A DNA stretch of 64,000 bases. Source: Chelatococcus reniformis. Its GTDB lineage: Bacteria > Pseudomonadota > Alphaproteobacteria > Rhizobiales > Beijerinckiaceae. The stretch covers positions 338,943 to 402,942 of the forward strand of contig NZ_BMGG01000008.1 in the NCBI RefSeq assembly GCF_014640075.1. The letters run 5' to 3'. A program made the translations under genes and the position numbers. This document shows, in pieces, positions 18,388 through 27,224 of the stretch (position 1 is the stretch's first letter; every line of letters starts with the position of its first letter). The notes beneath the pieces are model-generated. The model was not told where the DNA came from, searched no databases, and saw only the letters and a list, made by a program, of their open reading frames with translations.

Positions 18388-19398
18388 CTAACGGCTGGGC
18401 GAACGACGAAACTTGCCTTTGAGCGATTGGCGATTCTCCAATGCATCGCGTAATGCTTCCGGTGAAACCTTCGACGCTCCCTCAAGGATAGCGTCCTTGA
18501 CGACAGCATCAGCGGCCCGCACCAACTCTCCCTGACTCAGACCTTCGAGAGCCTTTTCAAGCTCAAGCCAAGACTTGGTTGTGAACTTGAACTTTCCCAA
18601 CCGCCGCTCGATGATCGCGCGGGCGGATGCTGTGTCGGGCAGCTTGTATTCGATCACTTCGTCAAAGCGGCGAGCCAGAGCCTCATCGAGGATTTCAACA
18701 TGGTTCGTCGCCGCCAAAACGAGGCTATCGGTGGAGTTGGGTTCCTCCATGAAAGCCAAGACAGAGTTCAGCACGCGACGTATCTCGCCGACATCATTGG
18801 GATCGCCCCGGCGAGCGCCGATCGCGTCGAACTCGTCGAGTAGGTAAACGCCGCGCGTTTGGGCTATCTGGTCAAAGAGAAGACGGAGTTTGCCAGCGGT
18901 CTCCCCAAGGAAGCGGCTGAATAGGGCCTCTAGGCGCACCGTGAAGAGCGGAAGATGCAGTTCGCCAGCCAGCGCCGAGGCCGTCATGGTCTTGCCGGTT
19001 CCGGGTGGGCCGACGAGCAGCATATGGGTCGCAGGCGTCTGTCCATGTTCGCGCAGGGTCACGCGCTCCTGCTGCTGACGAACAATACGCACAAGGCGTT
19101 TGGCGATGTCGTCGGACAGCACCATGCTCGACAGCTTGACCTTTGGGTAGGAGCTTTCGACAAGCCCCTGCAACTCGCCGCGTGGACGGGCAAGTGGAAT
19201 GGGCGTCTGACCGCCGGCTGGTTTGCCAAGTCGGCGCTGGTCTCTGGCCTTTTGGACGAGCCGCTTGAGCTTCTCTGCGTCGTCGGAGCGCCCCTGCCGA
19301 GCTTCTTGCGCTGCGATCTGCAAGGCGATCGACAGGAGCTGGTCTTCGTCCCCGTCGATGTGCGAATTCAGGAGTGCGAGAATATGCTTAGTGGACAT
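18388..19398 (-). CDS. Classical AAA ATPase, first gene of the protease operon
   Basis: The ATG at 19398 is preceded by GGAGGCGAG and gives 336 residues; an ATG 54 nt upstream lacks a Shine-Dalgarno. The helical N-terminus (about 1-95) leads to one FtsH/spastin-like AAA module. It has Walker A GPPGTGKT (130-137), Walker B VYLLDEFDAIG (D188/E189), sensor-1 Asn232 in LAATNH and arginine fingers in ALARRFDEVI (R243/R244). The C-terminal lid ends near residue 336. Single-ring ATPases of this kind remodel protein partners. Here the obvious partner is the S8 protease next to it. Confidence 0.9.
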   Translation of the reverse strand: MSTKHILALLNSHIDGDEDQLLSIALQIAAQEARQGRSDDAEKLKRLVQKARDQRRLGKPAGGQTPIPLARPRGELQGLVESSYPKVKLSSMVLSDDIAKRLVRIVRQQQERVTLREHGQTPATHMLLVGPPGTGKTMTASALAGELHLPLFTVRLEALFSRFLGETAGKLRLLFDQIAQTRGVYLLDEFDAIGARRGDPNDVGEIRRVLNSVLAFMEEPNSTDSLVLAATNHVEILDEALARRFDEVIEYKLPDTASARAIIERRLGKFKFTTKSWLELEKALEGLSQGELVRAADAVVKDAILEGASKVSPEALRDALENRQSLKGKFRRSPSR

Positions 19399-19438
19399 GC
19401 TCGCCTCCTTTTTCCGATTCGGCCTCGCTGCGCTGTCG

Positions 19439-19455
19439 AATGTGTTGAGCACATT
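19439..19455. promoter_or_regulatory. Operator-like palindrome upstream of the ATPase-protease operon
   Basis: The arms AATGTG and CACATT are perfect inverted repeats with a 5-bp centre, ending 41 bp upstream of the AAA start codon. The position suits a repressor site overlapping a promoter. No regulator gene is linked, so the binding protein is unknown. Confidence 0.4.
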
Positions 19456-19780
19456 TGGATAAATTCTGCCATCTGGACACTAGCTGAGCAGCCTCCGAAA
19501 TGCCATCGATTTCCTGATCGAACCCCGTCTTCCCCGCGCAACGCTCGTGGACGCCCGGCTCGTCCGAGCTATCCTATTTTAGAGGGCTATAGCGTAGACG
19601 TAGTTCTCCGTTTCATCGCTCTCGGCCCGCCGGACGGGATTCGAACTGCAACTATGTGGTTCGAACGTGCGCTGAAGTCTGCTAGCATTGCGTCACTCTC
19701 GCTGGGCCGTCAGCACACCCCGAAGCGGACGTTCCCAAAGGCCGCTAAGGGTCAAAAGCCGCCCCACGCCCAGGCCTCCC
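19456..19780. other. Right flank of the low-GC block
   Basis: I see no credible gene. It should contain the promoter of the leftward operon and the 3' flank of the monooxygenase gene. GC returns to the chromosomal level towards 19700, and a tRNA-T-arm-like sequence occurs at 19623-19646. Confidence 0.5.
19623..19646 (-). repeat. tRNA T-arm-like sequence (possible attachment site, right)
   Basis: Read on the minus strand it begins GTTCGAATCCCGTCC and ends GGGCCG. It shares TTCGAATCCC and much of the GC-rich tail with 14562-14583, in inverted orientation. The T-stem does not pair properly, so it is a remnant or chance similarity. Its interest lies in bracketing the low-GC block. Confidence 0.3.
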
Positions 19781-21704
19781 TCACCCCATCACCCTCGCAA
19801 AAAACCCCGCCACCTCCCCTCGCGCGCCCAACGGCAGCACATCCGCCACATACTGGTCCGGCCGCACGATCACGACACAGCCCGCCGCCCGATCAATAGC
19901 CCGCATGGCGAAGATGTCGCCGGCCGCGGCATCCGCGCAGAACGCCTTCTCGTAATCGATCAATCCATGGCGGCCCTTGCGCGGCAACAGCAGCGGCGGC
20001 AGCGCGCTCAAGGGGATGTCGCGGTGGCCGCGCTGGTAGACGGCGCGCACGTCGATGACGGCGTCGCTGTCGGCGCCGGCGGGGGTGTGGCGGCGCAGGG
20101 GCGAGTCCGCGGCGTCAGCGAGGAAGGCGCAGAGCGCCCGCACGCAGCAGGCGGGATCGGCCGGGTCCTTGTCGTCGGCGAAGAGGAAGAGGCGCCAGCG
20201 GCCGTCGGCCTTCACGGTGTGGCCGAGCTGCATGGGCCGGGCGTCGGCGAGGCGGATCACCGGGGCGGAGTGGAAGCGCATGCCGATGGGGAAGCCCGGG
20301 GCGAGGTGCTGGTGGCGCGGCGTCGCGGTGATCGCCGACGGCACGTAGCAGGTCGCCGTGCCGGCGGTGAAGCGGGCCTGCCTCACGAAGTAGCTCTGGA
20401 ACTCGGCGGGATCGATGCCGTCGCCGCCGGCCGCGCCGCGGCGCTTGGGGGCGGCGCTGAACATCCGGGCGAAGGCGCGGTCGAAGTCGATGAGTTCCTG
20501 GGCGATGGCGCGGCGCTCGGCCGAATAGGTGGCGAGCAGGCCGGGGGCGCTCTGACCGCGCAGCACGGCGGCGAGCTTCCAGCCCAGGTTGAAGGCATCC
20601 TGCATGGAAACGTTCATGCCCTGGCCGGCCTTGGGGCTGTGGGTGTGGCAGGCATCGCCCGCAATGAACACCCGCGGCGCGCCTCCCTCCTCCGCCCTGT
20701 CGTCGAAGCGCGGGCACAGCCGCTGGCCGATCTCGTAGACCGACCACCACGCCACCTCCTTCACCTCCAGCGCATAGGGCCGGATGATGCGCTGGGCCGT
20801 CGCGATCAGCCCCTCGACGGTGATGGCGCGCGCGGCGATGCGCTCGCCGGCCTCGAGCCTGTCGAGCTCGATATAGAGCCGCACGAGATAGCCGCCCTCG
20901 CGCGGGATGACGAGCATGCTCCCGTCGCCCGCCGAATGGATCGCGGCCTTGAGGCGAATGTCGGGAAAGTCGGTGACGGCGAGCACGTCCATCACGCCCC
21001 AGGCCTGGTTGGCGGAATCGCCGTGCAGGGGGTGACCCAGCGCCGCGCGCACGGCGCTGCGGGCGCCGTCGCAGCCCACGACGTAGCGGGCCCGCACCGT
21101 CTCCATCGCGAGGTGGCCGGCGCCGTCCGGCCGTTCGAGCCGCACCGTCACGGGATGGCTCGCCGCGGCGCCGCCGGCCTCGGGCGCCGCCACCGTGAGG
21201 TCGAGCACGCGGTGGCCGTAGTGCGGCACCAGCCGGGTCGGCGCGTTGCGCATCACGTCGAGGTAGAAGTCGTGCACCCGCGCCTGGTTGAGGATGACGT
21301 GGGGGAATTCCGAGAGCCCGTCCTCGGTGTCCTGCACCTTGCCGCCGCGCGTGATGTGCTCGGGCGTCGCCTCGTCCGGCTGCCAGAAGGAGGTCTCGTT
21401 GACGAAATAAGCCTCGTTCAGCACCCGCTCGCTGAAGCCGAAGGCCTCGAACATCTCCATGGTGCGGCAGGCGACCCCGTCGGCCTGGCCGAGGCGCAGC
21501 GGGCCGCTCTTCTGTTCGACGATGCGGGGTGGTGATGTCGGGGAAGGCCGCGAGCTGGGCGGCGAGCGTCAGGCCCGCGGGGCCGCAGCCGACGATCAGC
21601 ACGTCGACTTCGGTGGGCAGCGCCTCCCCCGGCTGCATGGCGCCGGGCGCGGGCGCGGCCACATGCGGGTCGCCGGGCCGGAAGCCGTCGAGATGAAACT
21701 GCAT
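19781..21704 (-). pseudogene. 3-hydroxybenzoate 4-monooxygenase-like FAD hydroxylase, frameshifted
   Basis: The start at 21704 (Shine-Dalgarno GGGGAGGCG) opens MQFHLDGFRPGDPH, typical of 3-hydroxybenzoate 4-hydroxylases (MobA/MhbM). The Rossmann motif VLIVGCGPAGLTLAAQLA follows. One extra G in the GGGG at 21526-21529 (plus strand) shifts the frame. Removing one base restores TTRIVEQKSGPLRLGQADG, which joins directly to the long 559-codon frame. That frame holds the DG motif YVVGCDGARSAV, the GD motif IAGDACHTHSPKAGQG and the phenol-hydroxylase thioredoxin-like C-terminal domain (VIVRPDQYVADVLPL). It would hydroxylate an aromatic ring using NAD(P)H and O2. Either the gene is recently inactivated or the base is a sequencing error. 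Confidence 0.82.
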
Positions 21705-21954
21705 GGGCGCCTCCCCGAATGCATGCCCCGTTGCCGGGAGCATGGCCCGTTGCGGCGGCGCCGTCATCATCCCGGTGGGGAACCAGCTTGCTGGTTCGCA
21801 CGTCTTGCGTCCATGGAAGGGCGCTGACTGCCCGACCGCTCACCTCGTTGGGAGGAGAAGGCTGGACGCGGCACGCGGAACGACAGCTCGAGCCCTCCGC
21901 GATCCGCATCGGTCAAGTTGCCGATGACTGCGCGGGAGATCATCTGGCCCGTGC

Positions 21955-22887
21955 TCAGGACTGCGCATCCCGCGCTGGTGCCCAGGTCGCCTGCGGGGAT
22001 TTCTGATCGACGATCGCGCGCAGCACCCCGGCGAACGCCGTGGCCGCAGGCGTGACCGGCCGATAGGAGAGTGTTGCGATCGACCATAGGATTGCCGGAC
22101 CAAGGACCCGGATGAAGCGAACGCTGCCCGGATCGAAGGTTCCCTTTGCGCACTCGGAGAAGATGCTGAGCCCCACGCCCCCCCGTACGAGCTCGGTGAC
22201 GGCCCAGAGATTGGCCTCGACGGCAGTTTTCAGCCGCATGCCTTCCCGCATGAACTCCGCGCTCAACAGGTCGTGGACGAACGTTGGGGCGGGTGCGAGC
22301 ATGAGCGGAAGCTCGGCAAGCTCTTTGATGGACACGCTGTCGGGAACGCCTTCAAGCAATTGGTGCGCACCGAACAACCCGACATCGTCCGCGAGCAGCG
22401 GAGTCGTGTCGAGGCCGCGCTGGCCTCGGCGGCTGGCGATGACGCCAATGTCGAGATAGCGCTCGACGAGCCGCTCGTAGCATTCCTCGCCCGGCAAGAT
22501 CGATACGTTCAGGCGAACGGCGGGGTAGCGCGCGCGATAGACCTTGATCGCTTCGCTAGTGATGTAGCCGCCCATGGAAGGCGGCATGCCGACCGCGAGT
22601 GTGCCAACCGGCTCGCTGCGAGCGTCGGCGAGCTCGTGCGGCACCTCATCGATCGACTTGAGGATATCCTGTGCCCGCAGACGGAACCGGTCCCCCGCCG
22701 CCGATAACCTCACACCTCGGGCATGACGGTGGAACAGCCTGGCGCCGAGCTGCCGCTCGAGTTCGGCCATCTCACGACTGAGGACGGGCTGGGCGACGCG
22801 TAGCTGCAACGCTGCACGGGTGAAGCTTCCGGCCTCGGCAATCAGCAGAAAATGGCGCCAGGAACGCAGATTGACCGGCCCCTCCAA
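21955..22887 (-). CDS. LysR-type transcriptional regulator
   Basis: This 310-residue protein has an N-terminal winged helix (residues ~6-65: FLLIAEAGSFTRAALQLRVA, QPVLSREMAELERQLGARLF) and a periplasmic-binding-protein-like effector domain (VGTLAVGMPPSMGGYI and onwards). It lies upstream of the aromatic hydroxylase on the same strand and is divergent from the MFS-cyclase-SDR-ligase genes. It could control either set. The inducer is probably an aromatic or other organic acid, by analogy with family members in catabolic loci. Confidence 0.92.
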   Translation of the reverse strand: MEGPVNLRSWRHFLLIAEAGSFTRAALQLRVAQPVLSREMAELERQLGARLFHRHARGVRLSAAGDRFRLRAQDILKSIDEVPHELADARSEPVGTLAVGMPPSMGGYITSEAIKVYRARYPAVRLNVSILPGEECYERLVERYLDIGVIASRRGQRGLDTTPLLADDVGLFGAHQLLEGVPDSVSIKELAELPLMLAPAPTFVHDLLSAEFMREGMRLKTAVEANLWAVTELVRGGVGLSIFSECAKGTFDPGSVRFIRVLGPAILWSIATLSYRPVTPAATAFAGVLRAIVDQKSPQATWAPARDAQS

Positions 22888-23504
22888 TTCGCGCCTCCCG
22901 TGAACCGCTGCGAGCGGACCGGCATTCTAGCAGAGGCCCCCTCAAGATATAGCTCCAGCGCTATGGATGAAATACGATTTACGCTCCTGGCGGAATGGCT
23001 GGCAGCCGCATACCGTCACCCCACTCAAGAAGGGAGGAACTCGTGGACGGCTTCCTCGCCGGTGTGACCGTCGGCGGAACATCGACCGATCGCGTGCGTG
23101 CGTGCGACCCATGACGGCAAGGCACGACAGAAAGAGTGCGGCCGGGGAGCGACGCGCGCCGATAACTAACTCCGTTTCCCCGTTAGGCACACGATAGATG
23201 TGGCTTTCCGGCAAACCCAAGCCCGTCCGCAGTCCTTCATGCAGAGTAAGTAGCAGGGCCGCACATCCCGGTGCTGTCGATCTTCTTTATCACGATGCTG
23301 ATTGTCTATTTCTAGATTATCCGTTTCTCTTGGTGCCGGAAACCGTCTATTGCCTGTTTGATGGGTCACCAATCCTTGGATCGAGCGGGAGGCGGACACC
23401 CCGCTGCGATATCAATCTAGATGACGGATCTCACTACGAACGCCAAGTCCACGATAGAATGGAAAGTCAATACACAACATTTTTGGAGCGGCTGGGAGGT
23501 ATTA
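22888..23504. other. Divergent intergenic region, LysR / MFS
   Basis: This long region is more AT-rich near the MFS gene. It holds only short frames without family signatures. It must contain the LysR promoter and operator and the promoter of the catabolic genes. An ATG at 23421 is in frame with the MFS gene but has no Shine-Dalgarno. Confidence 0.5.
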
Positions 23505-24953
23505 ATGCTGGAAAAACTCGATGAGAGCTCGCATCTCACAGCAAATCAATGGAAGCTCGTTTCGGCCGCCGCATTTGGCATCATGCTCGAGTTTCTCGAC
23601 TATTTTTTAATTGGCTTCATCCTGACCTTCGTCGTGGGACCCTGGAAGCTGACGTTCGGCGAATCATCGGTCGTGCTGCTGTCCTCGGGCATTGGGGCGA
23701 TGCTCGGCGCCGTCTACTTTGGATGGCTAGCCGACCGCATTGGGCGGCGAAAAGTCTTCCTGCTGACCATTGGCATATTCACCATCAGCACAGGTGCCCT
23801 CATCTTCACGCCGGACGAAAAAGACGCGGGTTTGTTATACCTCACGGCGTTCAGATTCTTGATCGGCTTTGGGGCGGGCGGCTTGTATTGTGTCGACCTG
23901 CCGATGGTGCAGGAGTTCATGCCTGCCCGTAAGCGTGGAATTATCGCCGGCCTCGTCACTGCGGGCGTCCCGGTGGGCTTTCTCATCGGCGCCGGACTTG
24001 TCGCATTCGTCGCACCGATGATCGGCTGGCGCGGGCTGATGGGCGTTTGCGTCATACTTAGCCTGGTTACTCTCCTCATCCGCAGTTGGATCCCCGAATC
24101 GCCTCGTTGGCTGCTTAAGCAAGGGGAGCCTTGGAAAGCGCGAGAGTCGGTCGCCTGGGCTCTGCAGGTCGAGCCGACGCGGCTTCCGCTTACATCCGAT
24201 ATCGTCGCAGCCGGAGCTCACGCCAGGTTCGCCGACCTGCTTCGATATCCAAGAAGCCTCGCGCTCTCGTGGATCACCAATCTTGGTGGCCAAACCGGTT
24301 ATTATGGGCTGGCATTGTGGTCGCCCACCCTGATCGTGAAGTTTCTAAACGTCAGGCCAGATCAGGCCGCCTTCTACATGATCTTTGTCATGTTGGCTGC
24401 ACTCGCGGGTCGCATTGCTCTTTCGATCTTGTCCGAGCGTATCGGCAGGCGCATGGCAGGCACGATATGCAGCGCGGCGGCCGTGGTCACGTTGCTGGCG
24501 GCGGCGCTCGCCGGAGATACCGTGGCGGGAAGCACCGGCGTATTTCTGCTGATCCTGATGGGGGCCTATTTCTTCGGCGAGGGGCTGTTCGCCATTGTCG
24601 GGCCCTACTCTGCAGAGGTTTGGCCCTCCTCCCTCCGCACCACGGGTATGGGTTCGGCCTACGGATTCGGCGGCCTCGGCAAGATCGTTGGTCCGCTTGG
24701 ATTGGCTCTCGTCGTCGGGGCGTCGGTGACGCCCAGCGCGTCCAACGTCTCGCTCCTGACAGCGTTCTCGTACTTTGCCAGCTGGTATGCGCTGGCCGGC
24801 TTGGCCTTCCTGCTGATCGGCATCGAGACAAAGGGCCAATCGATCGAGGCGATTGAACATCGCCTCGGCCGCCACGAAGGCACCGACCCCGTCGGTGTCG
24901 GCGGGTCTGGCGAGGGCCATGGCGGCACCGCCCGAGCGACACAACGGCAGTGA
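23505..24953 (+). CDS. MFS transporter, aromatic acid / metabolite:H+ symporter type
   Basis: The ATG at 23505 is preceded by GGGAGGT and gives 482 residues. There are twelve hydrophobic segments. The loop 2-3 motif is GWLADRIGRRKVF and a second-half copy reads LSERIGRRMAG; RSWIPESPRWLL marks the sugar/aromatic-acid branch of the MFS. It is an inner-membrane secondary transporter, likely importing the substrate of the following enzymes. Base composition is somewhat lower in GC than the flanks, which fits acquisition with the downstream genes. The cyclase gene starts 60 bp after it. Confidence 0.88.
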   Translation: MLEKLDESSHLTANQWKLVSAAAFGIMLEFLDYFLIGFILTFVVGPWKLTFGESSVVLLSSGIGAMLGAVYFGWLADRIGRRKVFLLTIGIFTISTGALIFTPDEKDAGLLYLTAFRFLIGFGAGGLYCVDLPMVQEFMPARKRGIIAGLVTAGVPVGFLIGAGLVAFVAPMIGWRGLMGVCVILSLVTLLIRSWIPESPRWLLKQGEPWKARESVAWALQVEPTRLPLTSDIVAAGAHARFADLLRYPRSLALSWITNLGGQTGYYGLALWSPTLIVKFLNVRPDQAAFYMIFVMLAALAGRIALSILSERIGRRMAGTICSAAAVVTLLAAALAGDTVAGSTGVFLLILMGAYFFGEGLFAIVGPYSAEVWPSSLRTTGMGSAYGFGGLGKIVGPLGLALVVGASVTPSASNVSLLTAFSYFASWYALAGLAFLLIGIETKGQSIEAIEHRLGRHEGTDPVGVGGSGEGHGGTARATQRQ

Positions 24954-25013
24954 GCCGCTTCCCCGGCTCATCGACGGCAGACACCAACCCCGCCAATAGA
25001 ACGGAGTAGAGGC

Positions 25014-25976
25014 ATGACCATCAACCCAAGCATCGCCGCCATCGACGAGGCGACTGAGAAGCTCTCGAATTGGAAACGCTGGGGCGACAGCGACGAGATC
25101 GGCACGCTCAACCTAGTCTCGCCCGACGATATCGTCGCGGCCGCTAGGCTCGTCCGCAAGGGCAAGGCCTTCGCTATGGGCCTGCCCCTCGACAAGAATG
25201 GACCGCAAAAGGGCACTTTCGACGGGCCGCCTCGTTGGAATCCAATCCACACTATGCTTGCGACCGGCACCGACGGTCTCGCCGGTCGCTACGACGAGAA
25301 GCCGAAAATCCGATACGCCGATGATGCGATCAATATGCCGATCCAGTGTGCCACACACTGGGACGCCCTCGGTCACGTCTTCTACGGTGATACGATGTAC
25401 AACGGTTACTCGGCCGCACTCGTCGATTCGCAGGGCGTACATAGGAACGGCATCGAGCATACGCGCAACAAGATGATCGGTCGCGGTGTGCTGCTCGACG
25501 TCGCCCGTTACAAGGGTGTCGACTCGCTCGACAACGGCTATGCGATCAACAATGCCGATCTCGATGCGACGGCGGAAATGCAGGGCGTTGAGGTCCGCAA
25601 GGGCGATTTTGTGATGGTCCGCACTGGCCATATGGAGCGCGTCCGTAAGGAGGGCGACTGGGGCACCTATGCCGGTGGCGACGCGCCCGGCGTGGCCTTC
25701 GAGAATTGCTACTGGTGTCACAGGAAAGACATCGCAGCGATCTGCACCGACACCTGGGGAGCCGAGGTTCGCCCGAACGGCACGACCGAAACCGCCCAGC
25801 CCTGGCACCAGGTCGTGATTCCAGCCATGGGCCTGACCATGGGCGAGATGTTCGATCTCTCGGCGCTAGCGACCGATTGTGCAGAGGATGGCGTCTACGA
25901 GTTCTTCTTCTGCGCGCCCCCCCTCATCATCACGGGTGGTACCGGCTCGCCAATCAATCCTCAGGCGATCAAGTAA
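25014..25976 (+). CDS. Putative metal-dependent cyclase / hydrolase family protein
   Basis: This 320-residue protein belongs to the 'putative cyclase' family, which includes kynurenine formamidase-type amidohydrolases. The metal-site motif, usually HxGTHxDxPxH, reads MPIQCATHWDALGHV here, a recognised variant in which the first His is Gln. WDALGH and MYNG are conserved, as is DIAAICTDTWGAEV near the C-terminus. It is a cytosolic hydrolase, perhaps opening a ring or hydrolysing an amide or lactone in the same pathway. It is separated by only 13 bp from the SDR gene. Confidence 0.85.
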   Translation: MTINPSIAAIDEATEKLSNWKRWGDSDEIGTLNLVSPDDIVAAARLVRKGKAFAMGLPLDKNGPQKGTFDGPPRWNPIHTMLATGTDGLAGRYDEKPKIRYADDAINMPIQCATHWDALGHVFYGDTMYNGYSAALVDSQGVHRNGIEHTRNKMIGRGVLLDVARYKGVDSLDNGYAINNADLDATAEMQGVEVRKGDFVMVRTGHMERVRKEGDWGTYAGGDAPGVAFENCYWCHRKDIAAICTDTWGAEVRPNGTTETAQPWHQVVIPAMGLTMGEMFDLSALATDCAEDGVYEFFFCAPPLIITGGTGSPINPQAIK

Positions 25977-25989
25977 CGCGGAGAAAGAG

Positions 25990-26781
25990 ATGCCCAAGAC
26001 AAGCGAAAGGCCGGTCGTGCTCGTGACCGGCGGCGGGACGGGCGTCGGCGCCGCCGCTGTCATCCAGCTCGCCAAGCGTGGGTACAATGCCGTAGTGAAC
26101 TACAGTCGCAGCCGCGCGGAAGCGGAGGCAACAGCCGGCGTCGCCGCCGGGCACGGCGCGGACGCGATCGCGCTTCAGGGCAACGTGGCCGAGAATGCCG
26201 ATTGCTGCCGCATAGTTGAAGCGACGGTCGAGCGGTTCGGACGGCTCGACGCCGTCGTGAACAGCGCCGGCGCGACCCAGTTCGTCCCGATCCACGAGTT
26301 GGGCAAACAGAATGCCGAGGACTTCCAGCGCGTTTACGGTGTCAATGTCATTGGCACATATCAGATGGTTCGCGCCGCCGCCCCCTATCTTAAGCAGAGC
26401 GGTAGCGGCGCGATCGTCAACATCTCCTCGATTGCTGGCACGAACGGTAACGGTAGCTCCATTGCCTATGTGGCGTCGAAAGGCGCCCTCAACACGCTCA
26501 CCTTGACGCTCGCCCGCCTGCTCTCGCCAGAAGTGCGGGTCAATTGTGTCCTTCCGGGGCTCATCGACACCCGGTGGTTGCCTGATGGCCTCGGCGTAGA
26601 GACCTTCGAAACGGTGAAGCGCAACTTCGCCAGCATGTCGGCATTGGACGATGTCTGCTCCGCCGAGGACATCGCCGATGCCGTGACCTTTCTGGTAGCC
26701 GACGCCTTGAAGATGACTGGGCAATTCCTGACAGTCGACGCCGGCTTCGTACTCGGCCGCCCGGCCCGCGTCTCCAAATAA
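25990..26781 (+). CDS. SDR-family oxidoreductase
   Basis: The ATG at 25990 (Shine-Dalgarno GGAGAAAGAG) gives 263 residues of a classical short-chain dehydrogenase. Motifs are the cofactor site VLVTGGGTGVGAAAV, NSAG in place of NNAG, catalytic Ser in ISSIAG, the active pair YVASKG, and an SDR C-terminal TGQFLTVDAGF. It would oxidise or reduce a hydroxyl/keto group with NAD(P). It forms an operon with the MFS and cyclase genes. Confidence 0.9.
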   Translation: MPKTSERPVVLVTGGGTGVGAAAVIQLAKRGYNAVVNYSRSRAEAEATAGVAAGHGADAIALQGNVAENADCCRIVEATVERFGRLDAVVNSAGATQFVPIHELGKQNAEDFQRVYGVNVIGTYQMVRAAAPYLKQSGSGAIVNISSIAGTNGNGSSIAYVASKGALNTLTLTLARLLSPEVRVNCVLPGLIDTRWLPDGLGVETFETVKRNFASMSALDDVCSAEDIADAVTFLVADALKMTGQFLTVDAGFVLGRPARVSK

Positions 26782-27224
26782 GTTCAATCGGAGCAAGCGC
26801 GAAGCTATGCGATTTGGCGACTTGTGGTTCTGAAGGCAGCGCAGCCGGATCAGATTCAACCGGCATGTCGGAACAAGCTGCGGCAAAACGCTCGTCGAGG
26901 CGGGCCGTCATCTTTGATCTGCGGCACAAGTCTGCGGTGCGCTCCGGTTCGATCTGGCGCGGTCTGAAGTCTTAGGCACGCGCTCGTGTTCTGCGGTTGC
27001 GACAGCGAGCATTGGACTGTACGCGAGGTAAAGAGTGTGGACGTGCTGCCGCCCATTACGCGCAAGGAGCATTGAACGATAGAGCTTCTTCTTGCCCTAC
27101 CGAGTGCCGATGCCTGGATGGCGCTGACATTGAGGCAGGCGATGGGCGCGTAGACGTCACACCCCCACAAGGTTGAAGCAGCCGCCGGCGAGACGGTTGC
27201 GCATAGTCATTGTAGGAGAATGCA
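26782..27224. other. Intergenic region before the CoA ligase
   Basis: No convincing gene. The frames that cross it lack family signatures. It ends with AGGAGA, the Shine-Dalgarno of the next gene, which probably has its own promoter here. Confidence 0.5.
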
